Positions 47,531-56,540 of a stretch of 64,000 nt of DNA are shown here, one piece after another. Under the pieces are notes generated by a model. The model saw only the letters and a list, made by a program, of their open reading frames with translations. It ran no database searches and had not been told where the DNA came from. The translations under genes were made by a program, and so were the position numbers. The stretch spans positions 62,001 to 126,000 of the forward strand of contig NZ_VCHQ01000001.1 of NCBI RefSeq assembly GCF_005860775.1, given 5' to 3'. Source of the stretch: Klebsiella indica (lineage in GTDB: Bacteria > Pseudomonadota > Gammaproteobacteria > Enterobacterales > Enterobacteriaceae). The first letter of the stretch is position 1; every line of letters starts with the position of its first letter.

Positions 47531-48433
47531 TCATACCTCTTCTGATAAAGCAGTTTGCGAGCCGAAGTGAGAGTGTTTCGCAAGCCAGAGGTAAATCGAT
47601 GCCAGATCCAGGTCTGAATAACCATTATCTGCCGCATCGTCCCAGCAATCGGCAATTTTTGTCAGAATGGGGAGCTCGATTTCTCCTGCGGCATCAAGTG
47701 CCAGATTCGCATCTTTCAGCGCATGACTGAGCTGCATTTGCGGTGGGAAACGATTTTCCGCGATCATCTCCAGTTTAGCTTTCACATACGGTGCCGCCAG
47801 TGGCCCACCATCCAGCGCCTGCCAAAACTCAGCAGGGGTAAAACCTAATTTTGCCGCCAGTAAAGTACTCTCGGCAACGCCCTGCATCATCATAATCAGC
47901 CACGTATTGAGGACGAGCTTCATTTTTTGACTACTCCCTACACCTCCAAACCATTGAGTTCGCCGGGCAATCGCAGAAAACACGCACTCAACCGCCATAC
48001 AACGCGTACGAGCGCCGCTGGCGAGCACCAGAATTTGCGCATTTTCTGCCGGTTTTTTAGTACCCGATACGGGGGCGTCGAGATAAGTCAGGGAAGGACG
48101 TAGTGATTCCAGCAGGTTTGCCGCCTCTTTGGTTTCCTCTACGCCAATAGTGCCCATTTGACAAAAGATAGCCCCATCCTGACACGCGGGTGCTATCTGT
48201 TGGATCACATTTAACGTCGCTTCTGCATTCGTCAGGACGGAAAGGATCACTTCCGCAGACTCGACTGCCTGCTGTGGTGTCGCATGACGGATGAGCCCAC
48301 TGGCAAGCAAATCCTCACCTCGCGCTGGCGAACGGTTCCAGCCGTGGACGGTAAACCCATTTTTTAGCAAATTACTGGCAAACGCATGCCCCATGGCACC
48401 GAGTCCAAGGACGGCAACAACAGGTAAGTTCAT
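47531..48433 (-). CDS. NAD(P)-dependent beta-hydroxyacid dehydrogenase-like protein
   Basis: A 300-residue protein of the 3-hydroxyisobutyrate/tartronate-semialdehyde dehydrogenase family. The Rossmann motif is VLGLGAMGHAFASNLL at residues 8-23, the substrate motif is DAPVSGTKKPAE near residue 120, and the catalytic Lys is probably in GSSQKMKLVLNTW near residue 170. The usual GGxxG in the substrate motif is replaced by TKKPA, so the substrate may differ from the classic members. Its neighbours suggest a sugar-acid pathway, but this is uncertain. Confidence 0.85.
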   Translation of the reverse strand: MNLPVVAVLGLGAMGHAFASNLLKNGFTVHGWNRSPARGEDLLASGLIRHATPQQAVESAEVILSVLTNAEATLNVIQQIAPACQDGAIFCQMGTIGVEETKEAANLLESLRPSLTYLDAPVSGTKKPAENAQILVLASGARTRCMAVECVFSAIARRTQWFGGVGSSQKMKLVLNTWLIMMMQGVAESTLLAAKLGFTPAEFWQALDGGPLAAPYVKAKLEMIAENRFPPQMQLSHALKDANLALDAAGEIELPILTKIADCWDDAADNGYSDLDLASIYLWLAKHSHFGSQTALSEEV

Positions 48434-48748
48434 GACATTTTCTCCTGCTTACATCAATGTAATTCCGTAGTGTTTCCGGTTATACCCTGATTAACGCTAT
48501 GTAACTGGATTAGGTGAATACCACCATAACGGAGTGTAACATTATAAGGTATGGCGATTTATGCAAAACTGATTTCCATATTTTGACATATCGAACCTGT
48601 TAACAAAATGTATAATCACTTCGCGTTTTTAATATGAATAACCAATAACATATCGGGTTATTTACCCTGCTGCAATGCACCCGTATGTATGTGGCTAAAA
48701 ACAGTATCAACACACTTCGTACCCACTCTCCCTGACGAGGAATGAATA
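48434..48748. other. 315-bp AT-rich gap with no gene seen
   Basis: Contains promoter-like AT-rich DNA for the leftward dehydrogenase gene and for the rightward fragment that follows. I see no reading frame with coding character and no clear operator. Confidence 0.5.
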
Positions 48749-49171
48749 ATGAGTGATAACGCTCCCAAACGGTGCAATATCCTTGCGACCATCTTTTATA
48801 ATTTTCTCAACCCGAACCTTATGGTTTTTTTATTGCCTGTGTCAAAGACAAGGCGCCTTAGTTCCCACGTCGCGCCATTAGGCATGTTGTTTTATACTGG
48901 CGGGATGTTGCCGCAAAAATACCAGGGTGGCGTATTCATCAGTAAGCACGGTAGCCGGGACCGTTCGCCGCTTAACGGTTATAACGTCAGTTTCATCGCA
49001 TTTAAAGAAGGCAAGCCCGTTGGTAAACCTGAAAGTATTATTAGTGGCGTTGTCTCCGAAGATGAAAAAGAACTGTCTGGCGCACCCGTGGGGCTCGCAC
49101 AGGACAATCAGGGCGCATTAATTATCGCCGATGATGTTGGCAATACTGTCTGGCGGGTAACCGCAAAATAA
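48749..49171 (+). pseudogene. Truncated PQQ-type sugar (sorbosone) dehydrogenase, C-terminal fragment
   Basis: Residues about 39-140 match the C-terminal blade region of sorbosone/glucose dehydrogenase-like beta-propellers: HVAPLGMLFYTGGMLPQKYQ, GGVFISKHGSRDRSPLNGYN and QGALIIADDVGNTVWRV. A full protein has about 400 residues or more. The first 38 residues (MSDNAPKRCNILATIFYNFL ...) look unrelated or are the original N-terminus fused by an internal deletion. It has a GAGGAATG ribosome site, so a short protein may still be made. Confidence 0.7.
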
Positions 49172-49366
49172 TATCCGTTCTTATCATTCGGCTTCTCGCA
49201 TTCAGGGAATGCCCTTTTTATACATCGCCAGTCACGCCAATAAATATCAGGACAGCCACGGACGAAAAAAATGATGAGCAATAAAGTCAAGTCGATTATT
49301 ATTAAGCGCCTTCGCCATGAGTGGGTTACTGAACAGGCATTCATCATAAAAGAGACGTAAAATTCG

Positions 49367-50302
49367 ATGAACCATTTAGCTGCAATCAGAACCTTTGTCA
49401 GCGCCGCGGACCTTAAAAGCTTTAGTGCTGCGGCCAAAGCATTAAATATCGAAGTATCAACTGCTTCCCGCCATATTTCTGATTTAGAAGAGTACTTACA
49501 TGTCACGCTATTTAACCGGTCTACTCGTGGGTTAACGTTGACGGAAACAGGGGATTTTTTCTACTCACATGCTCAACAATTGTTACTACAGTGGGAAGAA
49601 GCGCGTCATTTAACGACCGCGCTGGATAAACACCCTTCCGGCCTGCTACGCATTAGCGTTCCCAGCACATTTGGCCGATTGCATGTTATGCCATTTGTTG
49701 ATGAGTTTCTTCGCTTACACCCTAACGTTACGCTGGATATCAGCTTCAATGATGAAATACAAGATCTGATTGAATCCCGTATCGACTTAAGCATCCGTAT
49801 TGGCGTATTGCCTGACTCATCCATTCATGCCCGAAGGCTGGCCTCACAAACGCGTTCAGCCTGGGCCAGCCCACAGTGGATTGCAAAGAACACCCCTTCA
49901 GCAACTCCCGGGACCAACAACGACAGGCAAGAAGAGATCGCTACTGTGATGTTTTCGCGACTGCATGGTTCAGGGTGGTTTACGCGTAAAGTCGGCTCAA
50001 CGGACGCATGGCGACGGATACCTGTACATTATCGTCTCAGCGTCAGCGACAGCGCCGCAATGCTTTATGCCTGCTGCAATCATGCGGGAATTGCCATTTT
50101 ACCGGACTGGTTGTCCCATGAAGCAGAGAGAAAAGGCGACATTCAACGGGTCTTTCCTGACTGGGAATTCAGTATGTTCCCTGCTGAAACCGCTATCTGG
50201 ATACTCTATCCGCAGAAGCGAATATTGCCACGTAAGGTCCGAACCTTTATCGACTTTATGGTCGAAAAGGTGGGAATACCGCCCTACTGGGAGCGAAAGT
50301 AA
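49367..50302 (+). CDS. LysR-family transcriptional regulator
   Basis: A 311-residue LysR-type regulator. Residues 1-60 form the winged helix (SFSAAAKALNIEVSTASRHI); residues about 90-300 form the periplasmic-binding-protein-like effector domain (GLLRISVPSTFGRLHVMPFV). The target is unknown; the truncated dehydrogenase gene just upstream is the natural candidate, in which case the regulator has lost its enzyme. It is convergent with ffs and the last gene of the accessory block. Confidence 0.88.
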   Translation: MNHLAAIRTFVSAADLKSFSAAAKALNIEVSTASRHISDLEEYLHVTLFNRSTRGLTLTETGDFFYSHAQQLLLQWEEARHLTTALDKHPSGLLRISVPSTFGRLHVMPFVDEFLRLHPNVTLDISFNDEIQDLIESRIDLSIRIGVLPDSSIHARRLASQTRSAWASPQWIAKNTPSATPGTNNDRQEEIATVMFSRLHGSGWFTRKVGSTDAWRRIPVHYRLSVSDSAAMLYACCNHAGIAILPDWLSHEAERKGDIQRVFPDWEFSMFPAETAIWILYPQKRILPRKVRTFIDFMVEKVGIPPYWERK

Positions 50303-50487
50303 GGGTATGACTTATGAGTCTGTTAACCACGTTAACCCAAAAACAGACAAAGGCATTCGTTAACCTGCATAAGGAGGGAAACCCCCGAATATCACGCTGA
50401 TTTGCGGGAGACAGCAAACGGCATATCACTCGCCAATCAATGCAAAGAGACAAGCGTTTTAACCATTGAGGTGTCGTTAGCACAAAT

Positions 50488-50601
50488 GGGTGGGGGCCCT
50501 GCCAGCTACATCCCGGCACACACGTCGTCTGCTCTGGCTGCTTCCTTCCGGACCTGACCTGGTAAACAGAGTAGCGTTGCGGGAGAACCAACAGGGCCCC
50601 C
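50488..50601 (-). ncRNA. ffs: 4.5S RNA of the signal recognition particle
   Basis: A 114-nt RNA on the minus strand whose ends pair (GGGGGCCCTG ... CAGGGCCCCC), with the conserved SRP apical domain AGGTCAGGTCCGGAAGGAAG including the GGAA tetraloop. It matches E. coli ffs closely. It binds Ffh for co-translational membrane targeting. A strong promoter lies about 35 bases upstream, implying a short processed 5' leader. Confidence 0.98.
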
Positions 50602-50634
50602 ATTGAGAGCGCCAGTGACCTGACGCGCTGGCGC

Positions 50635-50663
50635 ATTATCCCTGCTGGCCCGGTGAATTGCAA
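50635..50663 (-). promoter_or_regulatory. Sigma-70 promoter of ffs
   Basis: On the minus strand TTGCAA, a 17-base spacer and GATAAT, followed by a GC-rich discriminator (GCGCC) as expected for a growth-rate-controlled stable RNA. Confidence 0.85.
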
Positions 50664-50859
50664 GCTACCGCCGATTAGCTGCTGGTTTATTGCACAAAGG
50701 AGAGAAATGAACACTGTAGAAACCCTTTGTCCGTACGCTCCGATACAGGCAAAGACGCCTTGAGGATATCGCGCGGCCAAAAGCCTGCGGCTTCATCCGC
50801 TATCTGTACAGGCGGTCATCTAACGCTTATTCTGAATCTTTCCGGCAACAGGATGTAGC

Positions 50860-51171
50860 ATGAATTCTCACGATACTTTCCCCCAGCGGGTCTGGCAGAT
50901 AGTGGCCTCGATTCCAGAAGGCTACGTTGCCACCTACGGCGATATTGCGCATCTGGCAGGTTCGCCGCGTGCGGCACGCCAGGTGGGAGGTGTGTTAAAG
51001 CGGCTGCCGGAAGGGTCCACGCTTCCCTGGCATCGCGTGGTTAACCGTCATGGCGTTATCTCCCTCACCGGCCCCGATCTACAGCGCCAACGCCAGGCGC
51101 TGTTGGCGGAGGGCGTACAGGTTTCCGGTAGTGGCCATATCGACCTGCAACACTATCGCTGGATTTATTAA
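50860..51171 (+). CDS. atl: Alkyltransferase-like protein Atl (YbaZ)
   Basis: A 103-residue alkyltransferase-like protein. It has the DNA-binding fold of O6-alkylguanine transferases (PRAARQVGGVLKRLP, with the Arg finger) but the active-site motif is PWHRVV with Trp in place of the reactive Cys, so it binds alkylated guanine without repairing it and directs nucleotide excision repair. The start MNSHDTFPQ is preceded by AGGATGTAGC; E. coli YbaZ is annotated with a longer N-terminus. Confidence 0.94.
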   Translation: MNSHDTFPQRVWQIVASIPEGYVATYGDIAHLAGSPRAARQVGGVLKRLPEGSTLPWHRVVNRHGVISLTGPDLQRQRQALLAEGVQVSGSGHIDLQHYRWIY

Positions 51172-51208
51172 AGGTAAATAAATGCCCCGGAGAGGGGCAT
51201 GGTCGTGA

Positions 51209-51721
51209 TTATTGCGCGGCAGGCACAGCGTCATTAGCCATTGGTACCGCCGTTTGCTGGACCGGTATCAAATGCAGATCGGCACGATTACCGCCCTGGT
51301 TAATCACTGTCTGCACCGTATCAGTGATAAACATCAACTGGCCATTAACGGTAATCGCGGCACTTAACAGAATGCGTGCGTTGGGCTTAATGTCCGCCGG
51401 GTTATAAGGCAATACAAAGTTAAACGGCGCCTGCTTTCCTTCCGTCCTGACCGCTTTTTGCGACAGGACGCGCGCGGGCGCATCAGTCAGGGACGCATCC
51501 GATAAGGTCACGGTCAATACAGCATCCGGCGGTAATGCCACGCGATGTCGAATGTTGATGGTCCCTGAGACATTAGGTTGTTGCTGCGAGGAGCTTAGAG
51601 AGGCAATGCCATAAGGATCGGGTGCCGCCGTCTGGTTCGCTGTATTGCTGCCGTGATTATTCGCACAGGCAGATAACGTCGCCGCCACGGCTAACGCGCT
51701 TAGCATATAGGCAATTTTCAT
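51209..51721 (-). CDS. ybaY: YbaY-family lipoprotein
   Basis: A 170-residue lipoprotein with signal peptide MKIAYMLSALAVAATLSAC, lipobox LSAC at Cys19, then a YbaY domain (GTINIRHRVALPPDAVLTVT ... ITVNGQLMFITDTVQTVI). E. coli YbaY is about 20 residues longer. Function is unknown; the fold is related to type III secretion pilot proteins and META-type domains. The start at 51721 follows AAGGAG; a longer frame would remove the signal peptide. Confidence 0.92.
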   Translation of the reverse strand: MKIAYMLSALAVAATLSACANNHGSNTANQTAAPDPYGIASLSSSQQQPNVSGTINIRHRVALPPDAVLTVTLSDASLTDAPARVLSQKAVRTEGKQAPFNFVLPYNPADIKPNARILLSAAITVNGQLMFITDTVQTVINQGGNRADLHLIPVQQTAVPMANDAVPAAQ

Positions 51722-51941
51722 TCTTTTCTCCTTTTTATCCCTTATATAACAGGAGCACATCCTGCCAGGATCAGGAACAGGACATGAGCATCGTGAATAA
51801 GTGTGGCACAGATCTCAGTTCTCTTCCTGGAAATGAGCCCATATTCAGATTCTTGCACCCATCGGACCACTTACGATTCCAGGTTATACTTTGCCTCAAT
51901 AACGCGCTGCGCACGGCAGCCACCATTGATTGAGGGTCACT

Positions 51942-52805
51942 ATGAGTCAGGCACTAACCAATCTGCTGGGATTATTAAATCTGGAAAAAATTGAAGAAGG
52001 GCTATTCCGCGGGCAGAGCGAGGATCTGGGATTGCGCCAGGTCTTTGGCGGCCAGGTGGTAGGTCAGGCACTCTATGCAGCCAAAGAGACCGTCCCGGCG
52101 GAACGTCTGGTTCACTCGTTCCACAGCTACTTTCTGCGTCCCGGGGACAGTCAGAAACCTATCGTCTATGACGTTGAAGTCCTGCGCGACGGTAATAGCT
52201 TTAGCGCCCGCCGGGTTGCGGCCATTCAGAACGGCAAGCCTATTTTCTATATGACCGCGTCTTTTCAGGCCCCGGAACCTGGCTACGAACATCAAAAAAC
52301 GATGCCCACGGTGCCCGCCCCGGACACCTTACCCTCTGAAACGGATATCGCCCGTAAGCTGGCCCACCTCTTGCCACCGCAGGTTAAAGATAAATTTCTC
52401 TGCGATAAACCACTGGAAATTCGTCCGGTTGAATTTCATAACCCGCTGAAAGGCCACGTTGCAGAGCCAGCTCGCCAGGTATGGCTCCGCGCCAACGGGG
52501 CGGTGCCGGAAGATCGCCGTATTCACCAGTATCTGCTGGGCTACGCTTCTGACTTTAACTTCCTGCCTGTGGCGCTGCAGCCGCATGGCGTCGGTTTTCT
52601 GGAGCCAGGAATGCAGGTTGCCACTATCGATCACTCAATGTGGTTCCATCGCCCGTTCGACATCAACGAATGGCTGCTTTACAGCGTTGAAAGCACCTCC
52701 GCCTCTAGCGCGCGGGGTTTTGTCCGCGGTGAGTTCTACGCTCAGGATGGCACGCTGGTCGCATCGGCAGTGCAGGAAGGCGTGATACGTAACCGTAACG
52801 CATAA
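51942..52805 (+). CDS. tesB: Acyl-CoA thioesterase II TesB
   Basis: A 287-residue double-hotdog thioesterase. The conserved region [20 protein letters not shown] and the C-terminal block [18 protein letters not shown] carry the Asp of the Asp-Thr-Gln catalytic network. It hydrolyses medium- and long-chain acyl-CoA. Length and sequence match E. coli TesB. The start at 51942 follows GAGGGTCAC. It is convergent with amtB, sharing a terminator region. Confidence 0.97.
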   Translation: MSQALTNLLGLLNLEKIEEGLFRGQSEDLGLRQVFGGQVVGQALYAAKETVPAERLVHSFHSYFLRPGDSQKPIVYDVEVLRDGNSFSARRVAAIQNGKPIFYMTASFQAPEPGYEHQKTMPTVPAPDTLPSETDIARKLAHLLPPQVKDKFLCDKPLEIRPVEFHNPLKGHVAEPARQVWLRANGAVPEDRRIHQYLLGYASDFNFLPVALQPHGVGFLEPGMQVATIDHSMWFHRPFDINEWLLYSVESTSASSARGFVRGEFYAQDGTLVASAVQEGVIRNRNA

Positions 52806-52835
52806 AAAAACAGAGCCTCCCTGGGGAGGCTCTGT
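52804..52835. terminator. Terminator between tesB and amtB
   Basis: An 11-bp stem (ACAGAGCCTCC / GGAGGCTCTGT) flanked by seven A on the left. On the minus strand this gives a T-run after the hairpin, so it ends the glnK-amtB transcript; it may also end tesB less efficiently. Confidence 0.85.
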
Positions 52836-52858
52836 TGTGCATGGAAATACGTTATTGA

Positions 52859-54145
52859 TCAGGCATTGTAGGCGTTTTCGCCATGGCTGTTCACATCCAG
52901 ACCTTCGCGTTCCTGGTCTTCCGGTACGCGCAAACCTACGGTCATATCGGCAACTTTGTAACCAATAAAGGCAACAACACCGGACCAGACGATAGTGAGC
53001 GCAATACTTTCCAGCTGTACCAGCACCTGATGGCCCATGGTCACACCTTCCGCATAACCCACGCCGCCCAGAGAGGCCGCAGCAAAGATACCGGTCAGGA
53101 TACAACCGACAATACCGCAAACGCCGTGTACGCCGAACACATCGCACGGATCGTCAACACGCAACCAACGTTTCAGCACGGTTACGCCCCACAGACCCGC
53201 CAGGCCCGCCGCGATACCCACAATCAGAGAGGCGCCAACACCGATGTAGCCACACGCTGGAGTGATACCGACCAGGCCCGCAATGGCCCCGGAGCATGCG
53301 CCCAGCAGAGACGGTTTACCGCGAGTCGCCCACTCACCGAAGGTCCACGCCAGGATGGCCGCTGCCGTTGCTACTACGGTGTTGACGAAAGCCAGACCGG
53401 CAATTTCGTTCGCCGCGCTAGCTGAACCGGCGTTGAAGCCAAACCAGCCAACATAGAGAATAGCGGTACCGGTGAAGACCATCGGCAGATTATGCGGTTT
53501 GAACGCTTCTTTGCCAAAGCCAACGCGTTTGCCCATCATGTAGGCACCCACCAGTCCGGCAACCGCGGCGTTGATGTGTACAACCGTACCGCCCGCGAAA
53601 TCAAGCGCGCCGTGCGTCGCCAGCAAGCCGCCGCCCCATACCATATGCGCAATCGGCACATAAGAGAGGGTCAACCATACCACCACGAAAATCAGCACCG
53701 CGGAGAAGCGGATACGTTCAGCCAGCGAACCGACAATCAGGCCGACGGTAATACAGGCGAAAGAGCCCTGGAAAGCAACATGAATATATTGATAGAAGCT
53801 GCCCATCAGCGCTTTTAACTCAATATTCTTCAGCAGTACCCAGTCGAAGTTGCCGAAGAAGCTACCGCCTGTGCTGAAAGCCAGGGTATAGCCATAAACC
53901 ACCCACAACACGCAGACCAGAGCAAAGGTCACAATGACCTGGGTCAGCATAGAAAGAACGTTTTTACTGCGGATCAAGCCACCATAGAACAGCGCAATTC
54001 CCGGAATGGTCATAAAAAGCACCAGCGCGGTGCAAATCATCATAAAAGCGTTGTCGGCCTTATCAGCTACTGCCGGAGCGGCCATCGCCAGTCCCGGAAG
54101 AAGCGCCAGAGCTCCCAGACCTGTTTTCATTGTTGCTATCTTCAT
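52859..54145 (-). CDS. amtB: Ammonium transporter AmtB
   Basis: A 428-residue trimeric ammonium channel with a cleaved signal peptide (LPGLAMA before APAVADKADN) and eleven membrane helices. Pore features include the twin-His motif region GGTVVHINAAVAG and VFGVHGVCGIVG, and AFQGSFACITVGLI. Length equals E. coli AmtB. It is cotranscribed with glnK, whose product plugs the channel when nitrogen is sufficient. The start at 54145 follows GGGGAACG. Confidence 0.97.
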   Translation of the reverse strand: MKIATMKTGLGALALLPGLAMAAPAVADKADNAFMMICTALVLFMTIPGIALFYGGLIRSKNVLSMLTQVIVTFALVCVLWVVYGYTLAFSTGGSFFGNFDWVLLKNIELKALMGSFYQYIHVAFQGSFACITVGLIVGSLAERIRFSAVLIFVVVWLTLSYVPIAHMVWGGGLLATHGALDFAGGTVVHINAAVAGLVGAYMMGKRVGFGKEAFKPHNLPMVFTGTAILYVGWFGFNAGSASAANEIAGLAFVNTVVATAAAILAWTFGEWATRGKPSLLGACSGAIAGLVGITPACGYIGVGASLIVGIAAGLAGLWGVTVLKRWLRVDDPCDVFGVHGVCGIVGCILTGIFAAASLGGVGYAEGVTMGHQVLVQLESIALTIVWSGVVAFIGYKVADMTVGLRVPEDQEREGLDVNSHGENAYNA

Positions 54146-54178
54146 TGTTTCGTTCCCCATCACTGTGTGCTCTGAAAT

Positions 54179-54517
54179 TTACAGTGCCGCTTCGTCAGAT
54201 TCGCCGGTACGAATGCGAATGACGCGCTGCAGCTCGGCGACAAAGATTTTGCCGTCGCCAATCTTTCCGGTGTAAGCCGCTTTGCTAATGACATCAATGA
54301 CTTCATCAAGCTGATCGTCAGCAATCGCAACGTCAATCTTCACTTTAGGAAGAAAATTAACGCTGTATTCGGCACCGCGATAAAGCTCCGCGTGGCCTTT
54401 CTGACGGCCGAACCCTTTAACTTCAGTGACCGTGAGGCCCTGAATACCCATTGAAGATAATGCTTCACGCACGTCTTCCAGTTTGAATGGTTTGATTACC
54501 ACGGTAACCAGTTTCAT
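54179..54517 (-). CDS. glnK: Nitrogen regulatory PII protein GlnK
   Basis: A 112-residue PII-family trimer. The T-loop carries the uridylylation site Tyr51 in GAEYSVNFLPK; the B-loop reads AAYTGKIGDGKIF and the C-loop RTGESDEAAL. It senses 2-oxoglutarate and ATP/ADP and inhibits AmtB. A sigma-54 promoter and NtrC-type sites lie upstream. An AGGGGAC ribosome site precedes the ATG and amtB follows after 33 bases. Confidence 0.97.
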   Translation of the reverse strand: MKLVTVVIKPFKLEDVREALSSMGIQGLTVTEVKGFGRQKGHAELYRGAEYSVNFLPKVKIDVAIADDQLDEVIDVISKAAYTGKIGDGKIFVAELQRVIRIRTGESDEAAL

Positions 54518-54571
54518 AAGTCCCCTCCAGTCAGAATTCGGTAATGGCCGCAGCTAACACGCAGGGAATAA

Positions 54572-54587
54572 AGCAAAGGCTATGCCA
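54572..54587 (-). promoter_or_regulatory. Sigma-54 promoter of glnK-amtB
   Basis: The minus strand reads TGGCATAGCCTTTGCT, matching the -24/-12 pattern TGGCAC-N5-TTGCT with the essential GG and GC 10 bases apart, 55 bases upstream of glnK. Confidence 0.85.
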
Positions 54588-54593
54588 GAAATG

Positions 54594-54617
54594 AAAAAGG
54601 GCCGCTAAGCGGCCCTT
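54594..54617 (-). terminator. Terminator of mdlAB, lying between the NtrC sites and the glnK promoter
   Basis: A 9-bp stem (AAGGGCCGC / GCGGCCCTT) with a TAA loop followed by five T on the minus strand. It lies about 145 bases after the mdlB stop and just upstream of the sigma-54 promoter, so it insulates glnK from mdlB transcription. Confidence 0.85.
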
Positions 54618-54683
54618 GAATGCGGAGGAAAAAGAGTAACTCTGCTGAAACGAAGCGGCAAAACGCCGCCACCAACTAAAATC

Positions 54684-54733
54684 GCACCATTTCAGTGCGC
54701 AATATGTGACATTCTTGCACCAGATTAAACCAC
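54684..54733. promoter_or_regulatory. NtrC-type enhancer sites upstream of glnK
   Basis: GCACCATTTCAGTGC (54684-54698) is a near-palindrome of the NtrC type (GCAC-N7-GTGC) and a second, weaker element GCACCAGATTAAACCAC (54717-54733) lies 33 bases further upstream. They stand 100-160 bases before the sigma-54 promoter, a usual enhancer distance. Confidence 0.65.
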
Positions 54734-54761
54734 AATGCAGAGGCTGCCTGCTTATAGTGCA

Positions 54762-56540
54762 TCAGGCAATAAGCGACGCTTCCTGGGCGCTGGCCGCCAG
54801 CTCTTCGCCCGCTAATTGCAACTGATACATCTGCCAGTAACGGCCTTTAGCCGCCAGCAGTTGCTGATGGCTCCCGCGCTCTACGGCCTGACCGCGATGC
54901 AATACCAGAATCGTATCAGCCTCGACGATGGTCGATAAGCGGTGCGCAATCACCACCAGCGTCGTGTGCTCACGCACCCGCGCCAGCGCCTGCTGAATCG
55001 CCTGCTCGGTCCCGGAGTCAATATTGGCCGTCGCCTCATCAAGGATCAGCACCTGCGGCGTATCGACCAGCACGCGAGCCAGCGCCAGTAACTGCTTCTG
55101 ACCGACAGAGAGGTTATTCCCCTGCTCGCCCAACTGCGTATAAAGCCCGCCATCCATTTCACGAGCCAGCCCTGCCAGTTGCACCGCTTCCAGCGCGTCC
55201 CAGACCTGAGCTTCGCTGATATCGCGGCCAAGCGTGACGTTAGCATAGAAGGTATCCGCCAGCACGACCGGATCCTGCTGCACCATCGCAATCCCCTGGC
55301 GTAGTGCACGGTGGCTTAATGAAGGAAGCGGACGACCATCGATACAAATCTCTCCCTGAGTTAACGGATAGTATCCCATCATCAGGCTCGCCAGAGTGCT
55401 TTTACCGCTACCGGTGTGGCCGACCAGCGCCACAAAACTGCGCGACGGGATAGTGAGATTGATGTCCTGCAACACCAGGCTATCGTCGCGATAGGCAAAA
55501 GAGAGATGTTCGATACTGATCTCTCCACTCCGCAGCGGTTCGTTATCCTCGCCCCAGGCCTGGCGCGGTTTGTCCATCAGTTCGAAGACCCGCTCCCCCG
55601 CGACGACCGCCTGCTGCAGCATCGACTGCTGAGTTGTCAACTCAATAAGCGGCTCGTTCAGGCGCCCAAGATAGCTAATAAAGGCGTACAGCACCCCGAC
55701 CTCAATCATTCCGCTGCGACTAAAAGCAAACAGCATCAACAAACCGCAGAGAATTAATGAAGAGAATAAACTCAGCAACGGACGCAGCAGAAAGCCATCG
55801 AGGCGCAGCGTTTGCATACGCGCCAGATAGTGCGCGTAGCTGGCTTCACGCATCCGCTCGCCGAACCGCGCCTGCTGGCGGAACTGCTGAATAACCCCCA
55901 TGCCGTTAATCACTTCATTAAAACCGTCGTTAATATCCGCCAGCCAACTGCGGACGCGTCTGACGATTGGCGTGCTGTAGCGCTGATAAATCATCATCAC
56001 GCTCAGCACCGCGGGGAAGATGGCAATAGCCACCAGCGCCATCCGCCAGTCGAGGCTAAACATCGCCACCAGCATCGCGCCAATCAAAGCAGCGCTACGC
56101 AATACGGTAGCCACAACGGTGACGTACAGATCACGAATCACTTCCGTATCGTTAGTCACCCGTGAGATAAGCTGTCCGACCGGCTGGGTATCAAACTCGC
56201 TGAGCGGCTGACGCAGCGCGGCATCCATCACGTCGCTCCGCAACTGCTGCACCACGCCGACCGCGGCCCGATTAAACAGCAGTGCCTGACAGTAATGCAA
56301 AATTGCAGCAAGCATTTGCAAGCCAATGTAGGCGGCGGCGAGGCCGCACACTAACTTCAGCGGCAACGCATGTTTCGCGACCATGTTATCAATAAAGTAA
56401 CTAATCAACAGCGGACCGCTCACTTCCGCTATCGCCGCAACCCACATGATGATAACCGCGATCATTAACGGTTTGCGCCACGGAGAACCATAAACCAACA
56501 GGCGCTTTAACGTCGGCCAGAGTTCAGTAAAACTACGCAC
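54762..56540 (-). CDS. mdlB: ABC transporter permease/ATP-binding protein MdlB
   Basis: A 592-residue half-transporter of the MsbA/SmdB exporter type: six membrane helices then an ATPase domain with Walker [11 protein letters not shown], signature [15 protein letters not shown] and Walker [13 protein letters not shown]. The start is the GTG at 56540, which has AGGAGG six bases upstream and gives the E. coli start [14 protein letters not shown]; an in-frame ATG 11 codons earlier lies inside mdlA and lacks a ribosome site. It overlaps the mdlA stop by 8 bases and forms a heterodimer with MdlA. The substrate is unknown. Confidence 0.94.
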   Translation of the reverse strand: MRSFTELWPTLKRLLVYGSPWRKPLMIAVIIMWVAAIAEVSGPLLISYFIDNMVAKHALPLKLVCGLAAAYIGLQMLAAILHYCQALLFNRAAVGVVQQLRSDVMDAALRQPLSEFDTQPVGQLISRVTNDTEVIRDLYVTVVATVLRSAALIGAMLVAMFSLDWRMALVAIAIFPAVLSVMMIYQRYSTPIVRRVRSWLADINDGFNEVINGMGVIQQFRQQARFGERMREASYAHYLARMQTLRLDGFLLRPLLSLFSSLILCGLLMLFAFSRSGMIEVGVLYAFISYLGRLNEPLIELTTQQSMLQQAVVAGERVFELMDKPRQAWGEDNEPLRSGEISIEHLSFAYRDDSLVLQDINLTIPSRSFVALVGHTGSGKSTLASLMMGYYPLTQGEICIDGRPLPSLSHRALRQGIAMVQQDPVVLADTFYANVTLGRDISEAQVWDALEAVQLAGLAREMDGGLYTQLGEQGNNLSVGQKQLLALARVLVDTPQVLILDEATANIDSGTEQAIQQALARVREHTTLVVIAHRLSTIVEADTILVLHRGQAVERGSHQQLLAAKGRYWQMYQLQLAGEELAASAQEASLIA

